From assembly GCF_012927265.1 (NCBI RefSeq), contig NZ_JABBGF010000002.1, forward strand, positions 1 to 64,000: a DNA stretch of 64,000 nt. The letters are read 5' to 3'. Positions 18,879 through 29,300 of this stretch are shown piece by piece (positions within the stretch are counted from its first letter, which is position 1; the number at the start of each line of letters is the position of its first letter). The notes beneath the pieces are model-generated. The model made no database searches. It saw only the letters and a program-made list of their open reading frames with translations, and was not told where the DNA came from. This stretch comes from Chryseobacterium cheonjiense (GTDB lineage: Bacteria > Bacteroidota > Bacteroidia > Flavobacteriales > Weeksellaceae). The translations under genes were made by a program, and so were the position numbers.

Positions 18879-21071
18879 TTGAAATCTTTTCCTTTTTACC
18901 GTCAGCCGGATTCCAAAGACTGCGGTCCTACCTGCCTTCGTATTGTGAGTAAATACTACGGCAAAACTATTTCCTTACAGCAGATCCGTAACCTTTCCGA
19001 GACTACCCGGGAGGGAAGCAGCCTTCTGGGCCTGAGTGACGCTGCTGAAGATCTCGGATTCCGGTCATTGGGCGTGCAGATCGACTTCAATACTCTGGCT
19101 GAAGAAGTACCTTTCCCCTGCATTGCGCACTGGAACAAGAACCACTTTGTCGTTGTTTACAAAATTGATAAAAAAAACAAAGTATATATCTCAGATCCAA
19201 GCTACGGACTGATTACCTATTCAAGGGAAGAATTCATAAAGCTCTGGATCGGTGAAAACGCTAATGAAAACACAGAAGAAGGTATTGTTCTTATTGTAGA
19301 AACAACCCCGGCTTTCTTCCAGACCGAGTTTGATGATAAAGAAAGCAAAGCCAGCGTTTCTTTTCTTTCAAAATATCTTTTAAAATATAAATCTCTGGTT
19401 ATCCAACTGGCTATAGGCCTTTCGGCTGGAAGTTTACTCTCACTTATTTTTCCTTTCCTTACTCAGAGTATTGTGGATGTCGGCATCCAGAATCAGGACC
19501 TGAATTTTATTTATCTTGTCCTGCTGGCCCAGATCATGCTCTTTATTGGAAGAATGGGAATTGAGGTAATCCGAAGCTGGATTTTGCTGCATCTTTCTGC
19601 AAGAATCAATATTTCAATTATCTCAGATTTCTTTATTAAACTGATGAAATTACCCATCAGCTTTTTTGATACGAGAATGACTGGAGACATCATGCAAAGA
19701 ATCAATGATCATCACAGAATCGAGCAGTTGCTGACAAGTTCTTCGCTCAATACTTTGTTCTCACTGGTCAACCTTATTATTTTCAGCATTGTACTTTTAT
19801 TTTACGATTACAGACTGTTTGCCGTATATCTGGTAGGAGCAGCAGCTTATATTGGGTGGATCAGTTTTTTCCTTAGTAAAAGAAAGGAGCTCGATTATAA
19901 AAGATTCTCCCAGGTTTCGGAAGAGCAGAGCAAAGTCATTGAACTTATCAACGGCATGCAGGAGATTAAAATGCATAATGCCGAAAAGCAAAAAAGGTGG
20001 GACTGGGAGTTTCTGCAGGTAAAGCTGTTTAAAATAAGGATAAAATCTTTATCCCTTGAGCAGTGGCAGTCCGTAGGTGGAAATTTCATCAACCAGATGA
20101 AAGATATCCTGGTAAGTTTTCTCTCTGCCAAACTGGTTCTCAGCGGTAATCTTACTTTGGGGATGATGCTTTCGGTACAATATATTATCGGGCAGCTTAA
20201 CAGTCCTTTATTGCAATTAATTGATTTTATTAAACAATCTCAGGATGCCAAGATTTCTCTTGAAAGGCTGGGAGAAATTCACGATAAAGAGGATGAAGAA
20301 AATACAGAAGAGCAATATACCCACGATCTTCCACAGAAAGATATTGAGATTGAGAACCTCTCATTTCGGTATATCGGTTCAGAAGCTTATGTTTTTGAAC
20401 ATCTTAATTTAACGATTCCTTATCAGAAAACAACAGCCATTGTAGGAGCCAGCGGAAGCGGAAAAACCACACTACTGAAGCTTTTGATGAAATTTTACGA
20501 ACCGAATGAGGGTGAAATACGGTTAGGCAATACCAAGCTAAAGAATGTATCTCCACGCTTCTGGAGAGATCATTGTGGAGTGGTAATGCAGGAAGGCTAC
20601 GTTTTTAATGATACAATTGCCAATAATATTGCCGTTGGTGAAGATTACCCGGATAAGAAAAAACTTAGAAAAGCTGTAGAGATAGCTCATATAAAGGACT
20701 TTATTGAAGAGCTGCCTTTAAGCTACAACACTAAGATCGGAAATGAAGGACTTGGTGTAAGCGGTGGCCAAAAACAAAGGCTCTTCATTGCAAGGGCCGT
20801 ATACAAATCACCGGAGTATATTTTCTTTGATGAGGCCACTTCTGCCCTTGATGCCAACAACGAGAAAGTAATTATGGAAAATCTTGAGCAGTTTTTTAAA
20901 GGAAAAACAGCAGTAGTAATTGCCCACAGGCTTTCCACTGTAAAGCACGCCGATAAAATCATTGTGCTGGACAAAGGCAAAGTAGTAGAAGAAGGAAACC
21001 ATGCAGAGCTTGTTGCTTTGCGTGGTGAATATTACAGGCTCGTTAAAAATCAGCTTGAGCTTGGGAATTAA
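18879..21071 (+). CDS. C39-peptidase-containing ABC peptide exporter
   Basis: Bifunctional leader peptidase and exporter (730 aa). An N-terminal C39 cysteine protease domain has Q9 and C15 in 'QPDSKDCGPTCL', the His in 'NHFVVVY' and the Asp in 'ISDPSYG'. Six membrane helices follow (about 165-440), then an ABC ATPase domain with Walker A 'GASGSGKTT', signature 'VSGGQKQR' and Walker B 'YIFFDEATSALD'. It should cut the double-glycine leaders and pump the cores out, with the HlyD protein at 21725 as periplasmic adaptor; an outer-membrane partner is not in the window. The start is TTG; the frame opens directly into the catalytic motif as in homologues. Confidence 0.95.
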   Translation: MKSFPFYRQPDSKDCGPTCLRIVSKYYGKTISLQQIRNLSETTREGSSLLGLSDAAEDLGFRSLGVQIDFNTLAEEVPFPCIAHWNKNHFVVVYKIDKKNKVYISDPSYGLITYSREEFIKLWIGENANENTEEGIVLIVETTPAFFQTEFDDKESKASVSFLSKYLLKYKSLVIQLAIGLSAGSLLSLIFPFLTQSIVDVGIQNQDLNFIYLVLLAQIMLFIGRMGIEVIRSWILLHLSARINISIISDFFIKLMKLPISFFDTRMTGDIMQRINDHHRIEQLLTSSSLNTLFSLVNLIIFSIVLLFYDYRLFAVYLVGAAAYIGWISFFLSKRKELDYKRFSQVSEEQSKVIELINGMQEIKMHNAEKQKRWDWEFLQVKLFKIRIKSLSLEQWQSVGGNFINQMKDILVSFLSAKLVLSGNLTLGMMLSVQYIIGQLNSPLLQLIDFIKQSQDAKISLERLGEIHDKEDEENTEEQYTHDLPQKDIEIENLSFRYIGSEAYVFEHLNLTIPYQKTTAIVGASGSGKTTLLKLLMKFYEPNEGEIRLGNTKLKNVSPRFWRDHCGVVMQEGYVFNDTIANNIAVGEDYPDKKKLRKAVEIAHIKDFIEELPLSYNTKIGNEGLGVSGGQKQRLFIARAVYKSPEYIFFDEATSALDANNEKVIMENLEQFFKGKTAVVIAHRLSTVKHADKIIVLDKGKVVEEGNHAELVALRGEYYRLVKNQLELGN

Positions 21072-21145
21072 ATATTATATTAAAAATCAAAAAATAGTGG
21101 AATCCGAAAAACTAATAGAGTAGGAAACAAATTAAACCAATCATT

Positions 21146-21328
21146 ATGAAAAATTTAAAAAAATTAACGAGAAAGGATTTAAAAAACGTTAAAGGAAGCG
21201 GTCATGAGGACTGGCAATTGTATTGTGATCCAAATTATACCGGAAGTGGATCTCCAAAAGGTACATGTGTACCCGGTTATGTAATGTGTAACGACTGCTG
21301 CTACAAAGTTAACGAATCTTTTTGCTAA
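21146..21328 (+). CDS. Peptide precursor 2: leader with G-S junction, Cys-rich core
   Basis: A 60-residue precursor with the same leader type ('MKNLKKLTRKDLKNVKGSG'); the cleavage motif is G-S instead of G-G. The core is Gly/Cys-rich with five cysteines ('LYCDPNY', 'GTCVPGYVMCNDCCYKV', 'SFC', counting six including the terminal one). It starts 74 bases after the exporter stop. It differs from precursor 1 in core sequence, so it is a second product rather than a duplicate. Confidence 0.8.
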   Translation: MKNLKKLTRKDLKNVKGSGHEDWQLYCDPNYTGSGSPKGTCVPGYVMCNDCCYKVNESFC

Positions 21329-21337
21329 CATTAAAAA

Positions 21338-21365
21338 CCCAAGAGGCTATAAACAGTCTCTTGGG
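21338..21365 (+). terminator. Hairpin after precursor 2
   Basis: An 11-bp stem (CCCAAGAGGCT / AGTCTCTTGGG, one G-T pair), 10 bases past the stop and followed by GATTTTATA. Probably an intrinsic terminator or attenuator limiting read-through to downstream genes. Confidence 0.65.
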
Positions 21366-21463
21366 GATTTTATACAGCAAAATTATCTTAAGAAATAATA
21401 ATACACCATAGAAGAAGTAAATCTAAGCATAGAGTTTATTAACCAATTCAAAATATATTCATT

Positions 21464-21667
21464 ATGAAAAATTTACGAAAAATCGAAAGAAAAAATCTTA
21501 GAGAGATTCATGGAGCAGGTCCTATTCCTGTATTTCCATGTAACTGCTTCTGCTACATTAATAATGTAAAGCAGTGGAATGCCTGCAACCGGCTGTGTCC
21601 AGATGGGGACATTCCCGGAGTAGAACCCGGCAATAATCCGAAATGCGATTATACACTGCCATTATAA
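21464..21667 (+). CDS. Peptide precursor 3: leader with G-A-G junction, Cys/Pro-rich core
   Basis: A 67-residue precursor with leader 'MKNLRKIERKNLREIHGAG', cut probably after G-A or G-A-G. The core is rich in Pro, Asn and Cys ('PIPVFPCNCFCYINN', 'NACNRLCPDGD', 'NPKCDY'; six cysteines). G-A junctions are frequent in Chryseobacterium-type precursors of this leader class. It sits between two hairpins and is followed by the HlyD gene. Confidence 0.8.
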   Translation: MKNLRKIERKNLREIHGAGPIPVFPCNCFCYINNVKQWNACNRLCPDGDIPGVEPGNNPKCDYTLPL

Positions 21668-21682
21668 CAGTATTTAAACACA

Positions 21683-21718
21683 CTCAATAATCTTCTTATC
21701 TGAAGGTTATTGGGTTTT
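21683..21718 (+). terminator. Strong hairpin between precursor 3 and the HlyD gene
   Basis: A 13-bp stem (CTCAATAATCTTC / GAAGGTTATTGGG, with G-T pairs at two positions), 6-base loop, followed by TTTTA. It ends only 7-11 bases before the HlyD ATG, so it can act as an attenuator and could also affect HlyD translation. Confidence 0.65.
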
Positions 21719-21724
21719 ATGTAT

Positions 21725-23023
21725 ATGAAAAAAGACATTTTAGACAATATAGAACTACGCTCAGAAAGCGTTCAGGATATCCTAACCCAGCCCCCTCACT
21801 GGATGATTCGCTGGGGAAACACCATTATTTTTTTAATTCTTATCATGATTCTCATCATGAGCTATATGATACGGTATCCTGAATTTATTCCAGCTCCTAT
21901 TGTGGTTACTTCACAGAATCCACCCGAGAAACTTGAAGCCCGCACCAACTCAAAAATCGAAAAGATCTTCATTAAAGACCATCAACATGTTAAAAAAAAT
22001 GAAGTATTAATGGTCATGCAGTCAACGGCAAATTATAAGGACATACTTGAATTAAAAAAACTTATCGATTCTATTACTCCTGATCAGCTGGCTTCATTTC
22101 CGCTGAACAGAACTTCACATTTTAAGCTTGGGGAACTGCAGGGTGATTATAATAGTTTTGCAAAAGCTTTTCAGGATGAAGCACTTTTTACAAGGCTCCA
22201 GCCTTATGCCCCTGAAAATCTTGCGGCCAATCAGAGTCTCTCGGAATACAGGGTAAGAATTGCGACACTTAAGCAGCAGAAAAACCTCGAACAGGCAAAA
22301 TATGAAATCACAAAAAAGAACTATCAACGCTCACAGGAATTATTTAATCAAGGGGTAATTGCTGCCGTAGAATTGGAAAATGAGAAAATAAAATTTCTCC
22401 AGGCGCAACAGAATCTGGAAAATATCAATATCTCTCTTTCCCAGATCGAAGAGGGAATTTCAAATGTTAATAAAACAAAAAGCGGAACGGTAATCAACAC
22501 CGAGAAAGACAAAATCACCTATTCTTCCCAGACATTACAGCTTTTCGAACAGCTCAGAAAATCACTGAAGCAATGGGAACAGAACTATCTTATTATTTCC
22601 AATACGGATGGCGAAGCAAGCTTCCAGCAATTCTTCGGGGAAAACCAGTTTGTAAAGGCAGGAGACGCCATCTTATCTATTCTGCCGGACAATAAGGAAA
22701 AACTGGTGGGAAGGATGTCAGTTCCCGCCGCTAATTCAGGGAAGATAATCGCCGGGGAAAAAGTATTAATAAAACTAGACAATTACCGATATCAGGAATA
22801 TGGCATTGTGGAAGGCAAAGTACAAAACATTTCCCTTTCTCCGGACAAGGACGGAAATTACTATGTAGATGTAACCCTTCCAAAAGGTCTGAAAACTTCC
22901 TACAATAAAACCCTGAAGTTCGACAAAGAGTTAAAAGGCAACGCAGAAATCGTAACCCAGGATCTCAGACTTATCGAAAGATTCTTCTACCAAATTAGGA
23001 AATTGCTGGGTTATCAGGCGTAG
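21725..23023 (+). CDS. HlyD-family periplasmic adaptor of the peptide exporter
   Basis: Membrane-fusion protein bridging the ABC exporter and an outer-membrane channel. Start ATG 21725 ('MKKDILDNIELRSESVQDIL', 432 aa) is preferred over an upstream TTG. A single N-terminal helix ('IIFLILIMILIMSYMI') is followed by a lipoyl-type beta domain ('IFIKDHQHVKKNEVLMVM'), a long alpha-hairpin coiled coil (about 110-270) and a C-terminal barrel ('GEKVLIKLDNYRYQEYGIVEGKV'). It is the last gene of the peptide locus, ended by the terminator at 23129. Confidence 0.92.
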   Translation: MKKDILDNIELRSESVQDILTQPPHWMIRWGNTIIFLILIMILIMSYMIRYPEFIPAPIVVTSQNPPEKLEARTNSKIEKIFIKDHQHVKKNEVLMVMQSTANYKDILELKKLIDSITPDQLASFPLNRTSHFKLGELQGDYNSFAKAFQDEALFTRLQPYAPENLAANQSLSEYRVRIATLKQQKNLEQAKYEITKKNYQRSQELFNQGVIAAVELENEKIKFLQAQQNLENINISLSQIEEGISNVNKTKSGTVINTEKDKITYSSQTLQLFEQLRKSLKQWEQNYLIISNTDGEASFQQFFGENQFVKAGDAILSILPDNKEKLVGRMSVPAANSGKIIAGEKVLIKLDNYRYQEYGIVEGKVQNISLSPDKDGNYYVDVTLPKGLKTSYNKTLKFDKELKGNAEIVTQDLRLIERFFYQIRKLLGYQA

Positions 23024-23128
23024 ATAATATAAGGCAGAAGCATACATTTCAGCTTTTTTTAATACATTATTTCATTTAATAGTAATGTTCTGAAAACTGA
23101 TATAGGATAGCAAATAAATATTTATTGA

Positions 23129-23162
23129 GCAGTGCATATTCTTGCACTGCTTTCTTTTTATA
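23129..23162 (+). terminator. Intrinsic terminator of the peptide-export operon
   Basis: A perfect 8-bp stem (GCAGTGCA / TGCACTGC) with a 6-base loop, followed by TTTCTTTTTATA. It separates the export locus from the toxin gene, so the toxin is transcribed on its own. Confidence 0.9.
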
Positions 23163-23258
23163 ATCTTTGGTATTAGTCTGTATTGAACATAAGATTATTT
23201 CTATTTTGATCAAATACAAATTATTCCGGTTCTAATTTATTTAAAAAAGTACGACAAT

Positions 23259-23285
23259 TTGTTAAGAAGTGGCAATTTATATTTG
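23259..23285 (+). promoter_or_regulatory. Flavobacterial promoter of the toxin gene
   Basis: TTG (23259-23261), a 16-base spacer and TATATTTG (23278-23285) match the flavobacterial -33/-7 consensus TTG/TAnnTTTG, though the spacer is at the short end. Transcription would start near 23291, about 27 bases before the ATG at 23318. Confidence 0.65.
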
Positions 23286-23317
23286 TCATAATACAATTTG
23301 CAAGACCAAATAAATAA

Positions 23318-26300
23318 ATGAAAATGTCTAGAAAAATTCACATCATTGCGTATATAAAAGATGAATTAAGGCAGTTGGATTGGCTGAATGCTACAGATAT
23401 GAACGGCGATGAAGCCGTAGAGTATTATTTACAAACCAGGGAAGGCAGGTTTTACAGGAAAGAGGATGTTATCGGATATTCTGAAAACAGGCTGGAGAAC
23501 ATAGATTCATTGGAATTGCATAAACTATTAAAAGATGTAGTGGAGATAACCATAACATCGGAGGGCAGTTTCGATGGGAACCTCATCTGTTTTAGTGGCA
23601 CTTTTTATGGAATTCCGGAAAATAATCAACCAATATGGGACTTGGACGGAGCATCATTAGGCTCAATGTTGGGAAAGGCATTTCTTGAGGCTGGTAACTC
23701 ACATGATACAGACCTTAGGATTCTAATAAATGCTACGGGGAGCGGTGTAAATAAAACCAATAAACCGCTGGAGGCACCAGGTGACAGTTTCATACAAAAA
23801 GTGGCAGAGGCATTCAAGTCCGGTTATGGTGGAAAACTTTCAGTAGAAGGCCGCGCAGGCCAAGTGGTTCACGATAATAACAGCCTATACTACGGAATGA
23901 CCTTTCCGTATGATTTTTCGCTGATGCATGGACTCAATACTGCTGAGCTGAAGATTCTCAACGGGTATTTGAAGTACAGCTATACATTGGAAGAAGAATT
24001 AAGTGTGGAACTGATAAACGCCTGGCTGGTGGAATCTATGCTGTCAAGCATTGGGTTGACCATGCCTGAAATAGAAGGGATCCTGAAAAACAGAGAGGAG
24101 GCAGCCCGAAAAATAACGGTTGTATTACTTGAAAGTAAACGGATTTGCATGCATCCGAATTACATGCTGGCGCCGGTGGTTACTATAGAGAAGAAACAAG
24201 ACAGAGGAATGCCAACCCAAGCTTCATGGGGTCATAATCAGGAATATCAGACAGATATGCATGGGGCATTGGGGGATATAGATATGGTTACGTTTGAAAA
24301 AGTAAACATAGCTAACGAGTTGAATAAGATTGGTGATGCAGTTAAGAAATTAGGAATACAAATTAATATCGGAAAAGTATTTACGGATTTTAGCGACAAA
24401 AAATATGCTAAAGCGGCAAACGGTATTAAAGAGATCGCCAACACCCTTTTTGACCAATATGAATATAGATTAGCTGTAGAATGTGATCGATTGCATCTAA
24501 AAATGCAAAATTTCGCAGCGTCACCAGGTGATAGTTTCAATTTTAATCAAGGGAAAAACTTTTTTGACCATATTGAAAAATCCTTCCCCCAGGAACATGA
24601 GGAAATGGTAGCGGGTATTTGTTCTGCACTTTCTAATTTATTTTCAGTATGCGAAAAAAAATCTGAAACTTTCTTAAAGTTAAAAAATATTATGGGAGTG
24701 TTGGACGATCGAAAATTTATAGGTCTTGACAACTATGAACACCTTAAACAAAATGTTCGAGAGATTGTACAAAAGTTGAAACAGTCTCAAGAAAACAACG
24801 CCACATTAACGGGTGATAAACATATTATTACCGACGGAACCGAAAAAAGTTTAACTAGGGAGAAGATGATTGAAAGATTTGCTAATGAATTTGAACGTAT
24901 TCTTGGCAAAGACCACTATGATGAATATTACTACGTTTCGATAGGAATTGATTTAACACAAAGAATAGGGCACGCATTATCCTGCACTTTACATGAAGAT
25001 CATAGCTTTACGGTATTTGATCCCAATTATGGATATATAAAGTGTATTAATAAAGAAGCCTTTAAAGAAATAATGGACAGCTTACTGGTGAGATATGAAG
25101 AATGTGATAGTCCTAGGGGGATGGAAAAAAATGTGCACATACGTTATTTTGGTCAACCTCTTGGGTACGATCTGGAAAAGGAAATTGAGACACTTATATA
25201 TACATCATACGATGAAATTTTTAAAAATCTGACTCTAAAGTCTAAAATTTCTAAACATGATAAATATCTGGCAGGAAGTCCGCGAGAAGAAACCTGGAAA
25301 ATACCAGGACAAGGAGATATAGGTTCTTTAGAAGGAAAGCCAATAGCCAGCCGGGAAGAAAAGCGGATCATCCTACAAATGCAAGGGGATGACATTAGTT
25401 TTCGAGCCACGAAGGACTTACTTATGAAAGACCCGCGTAACAGCAACTGGGTACAGTGCAAGGATGGGTTTGGAGGTGCGGTTATCACATTGGAAGACGA
25501 TCAGTTAACGCCCAAAACCGGCTTTGCCTTGGAGGATGTAAAGCATATCAAGCTGGTATTAGTTGGGCATGGATCAGAGTTTGAGAACGAAACAACTTTA
25601 GGAAGTCTAACCGGTAAAGAAATTGGAGAGCGCCTAAGTAGATTATTCGAAAACAAAATCAACACCGGAAAACCCGAGAGCCTGAAAATAAGCCTCGTGG
25701 GCTGTAACCTTGGCGAAGAGGGAGCGAAAGGACTTCCAAAAGTAATAGCAGATCATGTGTTCGAGATAGGTAGAAAATTAGATATCAAGCCGGAGCAGAT
25801 AGAAGTAACAGCACAGAAGTACCCTGTACGGGTGAACAGCGATGGACATAAAGAAGTATTAACCTACGCCGGTATATGGGTACTGTCGGAGGTAGAGCGG
25901 TTATTCGGAGATTATACCAAGGTAACTTACAGGGGAACTGATAACAGTATGGTAGAAGTGCCGCATTCTGAGACAAAGATATTGGATATATATTCAAAAA
26001 TATTTAAGGCAACCTTGAGAGGAGATTTGCAGGATTATGAAATAGACGCCTTAAAAGCGCTGCAGGCAGACGTAGAGAAAAAAATTAATGAGATATATGA
26101 TAAAGCGGTACCGAACATGGAAGAGGTACAAAGAGTATTTAGAAATAAAGCAGCAATAGCAAAGGTTATTGAGCAAGCAAATAAAGATGTGATAGCCATC
26201 AAACCGACTGATGAGTGGATTTTAGATTTACAGAGTATAAAAGAATTGGAAGGTGACAGGGTAAGAGTGAACTTTATCAATAAAGAAACCGGAGAGCGCA

Positions 26301-29300
26301 CAAAAAACATAGAAACGGAGAGCGCAGCATTAAAGGAGCTAAAGAAATATACCGATGATACAATAAAGTATACAAGAGGGAATTTCAATTATGATGAGCA
26401 TACGGGCGCTTTCAGTCCTAAACCAGGAACAGAAACCGTTGAGGTCGGAAATGAGTTCTTCAATGTATATTTTACGTTGTCGGGATTGCTAGGCTCTGCC
26501 AGAATCTTAAATTCAGGTGAGCTTAATCAACTGACTGTAGCCATGAAAGTTTCGTTGGTATCGCAGCTAACGCAAACCAGTCTTGGCACAGCAGATTTAG
26601 CGTTAAGAGCACTTAACTGGGCAGATAACCTGAATTCGGAAAGTCTGCTCGAGCCAATGAGCAGCTTTAGCAGGTTTGTAAGTGTCATCGCCCCGATATT
26701 CGACATCGTAAACATAACGACACTGGCTATATCATTAGCCCATGCAAGCCCGGAAGAGCAGGCACAGATCATTACAAATTTAGTCTTAGGAACTGTAGGC
26801 GGTGCGTTATCAGCGTTAGGCCTAATCACTACTGTATTAGATATATTTGACTTTGCCATGGAGTTTGTGGCATTGGCTTCAGAGTTTACCGGACCTATTG
26901 GATTTGCCTTAGCAATAGCAGCTGGCATAGCTGAATTTATCTTTAGTATTATTAATACCAGTAAAAAGTGTAAGGCCGATTACCAAAAATGGCAGGAGAT
27001 AGACGTGAAGCATGGATTGTTTTTTGAATACGGAATTGGCGTAAAAAATTTAGCTAAAGGGGGATGGGATAAATTTATATACATTGACGACAGCAGTAAA
27101 AAGCAGTATATAAGAGAGGAGAATGAAGAAGGCCAAGATTTGATAAAGTTTTCGGATGATCTGGTGATAAAAGAGGTCGATTTTAATAAAAAACTGGCAG
27201 TAGTAGGTGATGTAAGATTAGATGACATAGGAGATAATGAGATACATGCATATGGAGAGCGGAAAAATGATTTTTCTTCTTGGCATTATACACCATTTTG
27301 CCCTTGGAATGAGATAGATGTATATGATAGCAGCGAGTGGAAACGAAAAATTGGAGGAATATCCTTTTATGATGCTTTTCTGCAAGGAAATTATACATAC
27401 AGGATAGATCAAAAATATATAGATAACAAGAACGCAGTTTATGTGTTGCCGGGTAAGGCAGCGTTATACTTACACCAATGTTTTGGGTTTACATTTTACA
27501 ATACAGGACAGCAGCACGACACGGAAGGAAAGGAACCTTCATTTGAACCATTCGAAATAGAAGAGGGCAAAAATATTGAGCAGGCAGTATTCAATAGGTA
27601 TCATTACAGGTACAGGCCCCATGTGAAATACACTGGTTATAATGGAGGATTGGGAGCTACACAATACGTGTATGAGGATTATTCAGCAATCGTCACAGGC
27701 TTAGTACCCGAGTATATTCCCACAACAATTGATGTTAAGCTGGATGCACAACACCGGGTGTTAGCTGTTTCGCCACTTACAGTAGATGATGGCAGGTATC
27801 TATCCTATCAGTTTTGGGGTGGTGGAAGCAGTACCGTGGTATTACTAAGTGCCGCTAAAATCAAAATCCATCTTAACAAATCAAAAGATCCTAAACTATC
27901 AGAAAATGAAACATGGCTATTTGATTTAAGAAACCAGCCATCCTCTTTCGCAACGTTAGCAGAATATTTATGGGTTGAACAAGAAAATGTTGACTTTCTA
28001 CCTGTAGCTGTGCATATCAACGGACAAGTCATTGTCTGCAAACAGCCTGATACAAAAATATCTTTTCAAAAGACTTTTTCAGATGAGGTTGTATCAAATG
28101 TCTTGTTTGAGGTGCATGTGGTTGACCCATTTAAGCACAACATCTTTCTAAGACATATAGAATTTAACAGGGAGTATATTGGTGAATGTGATTATACAAA
28201 AGAACAGGAGATAAACAGGGCGTTAGAGCTGATTAAACGAGTATTTACATTGGAGCACAGCTTATTGTTTATGTTTAATAACGAGATAGGATTACTATAT
28301 GACGAAGGCTTATTACTGTGTTTAGAGGTCAGGCAGGATGTGCTGGAAGCAATCCACTATCTTAAGGAAATACAAACTGTTGTTGATAGCGCAACCTTTG
28401 ATAGTTTATATACTTATTTACTTTCGGTGAGTGAATACCCTGAAATGGTAGAATACGCAATCCAGATGACCAGTCCTGATTTATATGATTTATATAAAAA
28501 TAATGCAGAAGAAAGAGTGTACTATTACTATGAGTATGCTTCAGGTCGGGAATATAAGATGAAGGTAAGAGGATACGAAATAGGAATAGATAAAGTAAAA
28601 GGAAATCCAATAGCGATAATGAAAGGACGCTATAAAGGCGCAAAAGTGGAGGTTATTAGCGAGTTTCATATAGATAATCAGATAATGAGAGAAATGAATG
28701 TACTGGGTGGCAGTACACTTCTATTAAAAGAACTATATAACAATCCGGAATTATTATATGATATAATAAGAGAGGCGCAGATAAAAACAGAGTTTGATTT
28801 TGGAATTATAAGAATAAACGTAGAAGACATTGTGGGTCATTCCGGATATATAGAAATGCAGATGGTAAATCATATGTTTAACATTGTGCATAAAATTATA
28901 GAAGGCAGCATATTAGAGTATACAAAACATAACGATGACGAGGTCATAATAAGATATAAAATAGTTAGTGAACAATCAGGCACCAGGTTATTGTTTGATG
29001 CATTTGAGGTAAATGCTGAAGGAATACCAATATATGAGGTTGAATTACATAGATATTTATCGGCAGCAATAGAGCGGCTCAACTATGGCGACGAACACGC
29101 ATTTATGAGCTTCGTGACAACAATAAGTGGTTATTTAAATGTTGCCACTAATACATCTAATCATATCAGTGAATTAATAAATAATATCAAAGACGATAAT
29201 GAGGAAGGCTGGAAAGAAATAAGAGTGTCAATTAAAGCTACTGTATTCAAAAGACATGACGATATAGCTGATTTTAAAACAGATAAAGAGGAGATGTATT

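Noticed and set aside
23318..23420. Double-glycine leader or signal peptide on the giant toxin
   Set aside because: The N-terminus ('MKMSRKIHIIAYIKDELRQL') has neither a hydrophobic signal core nor a GG/GA junction in the first 30 residues.
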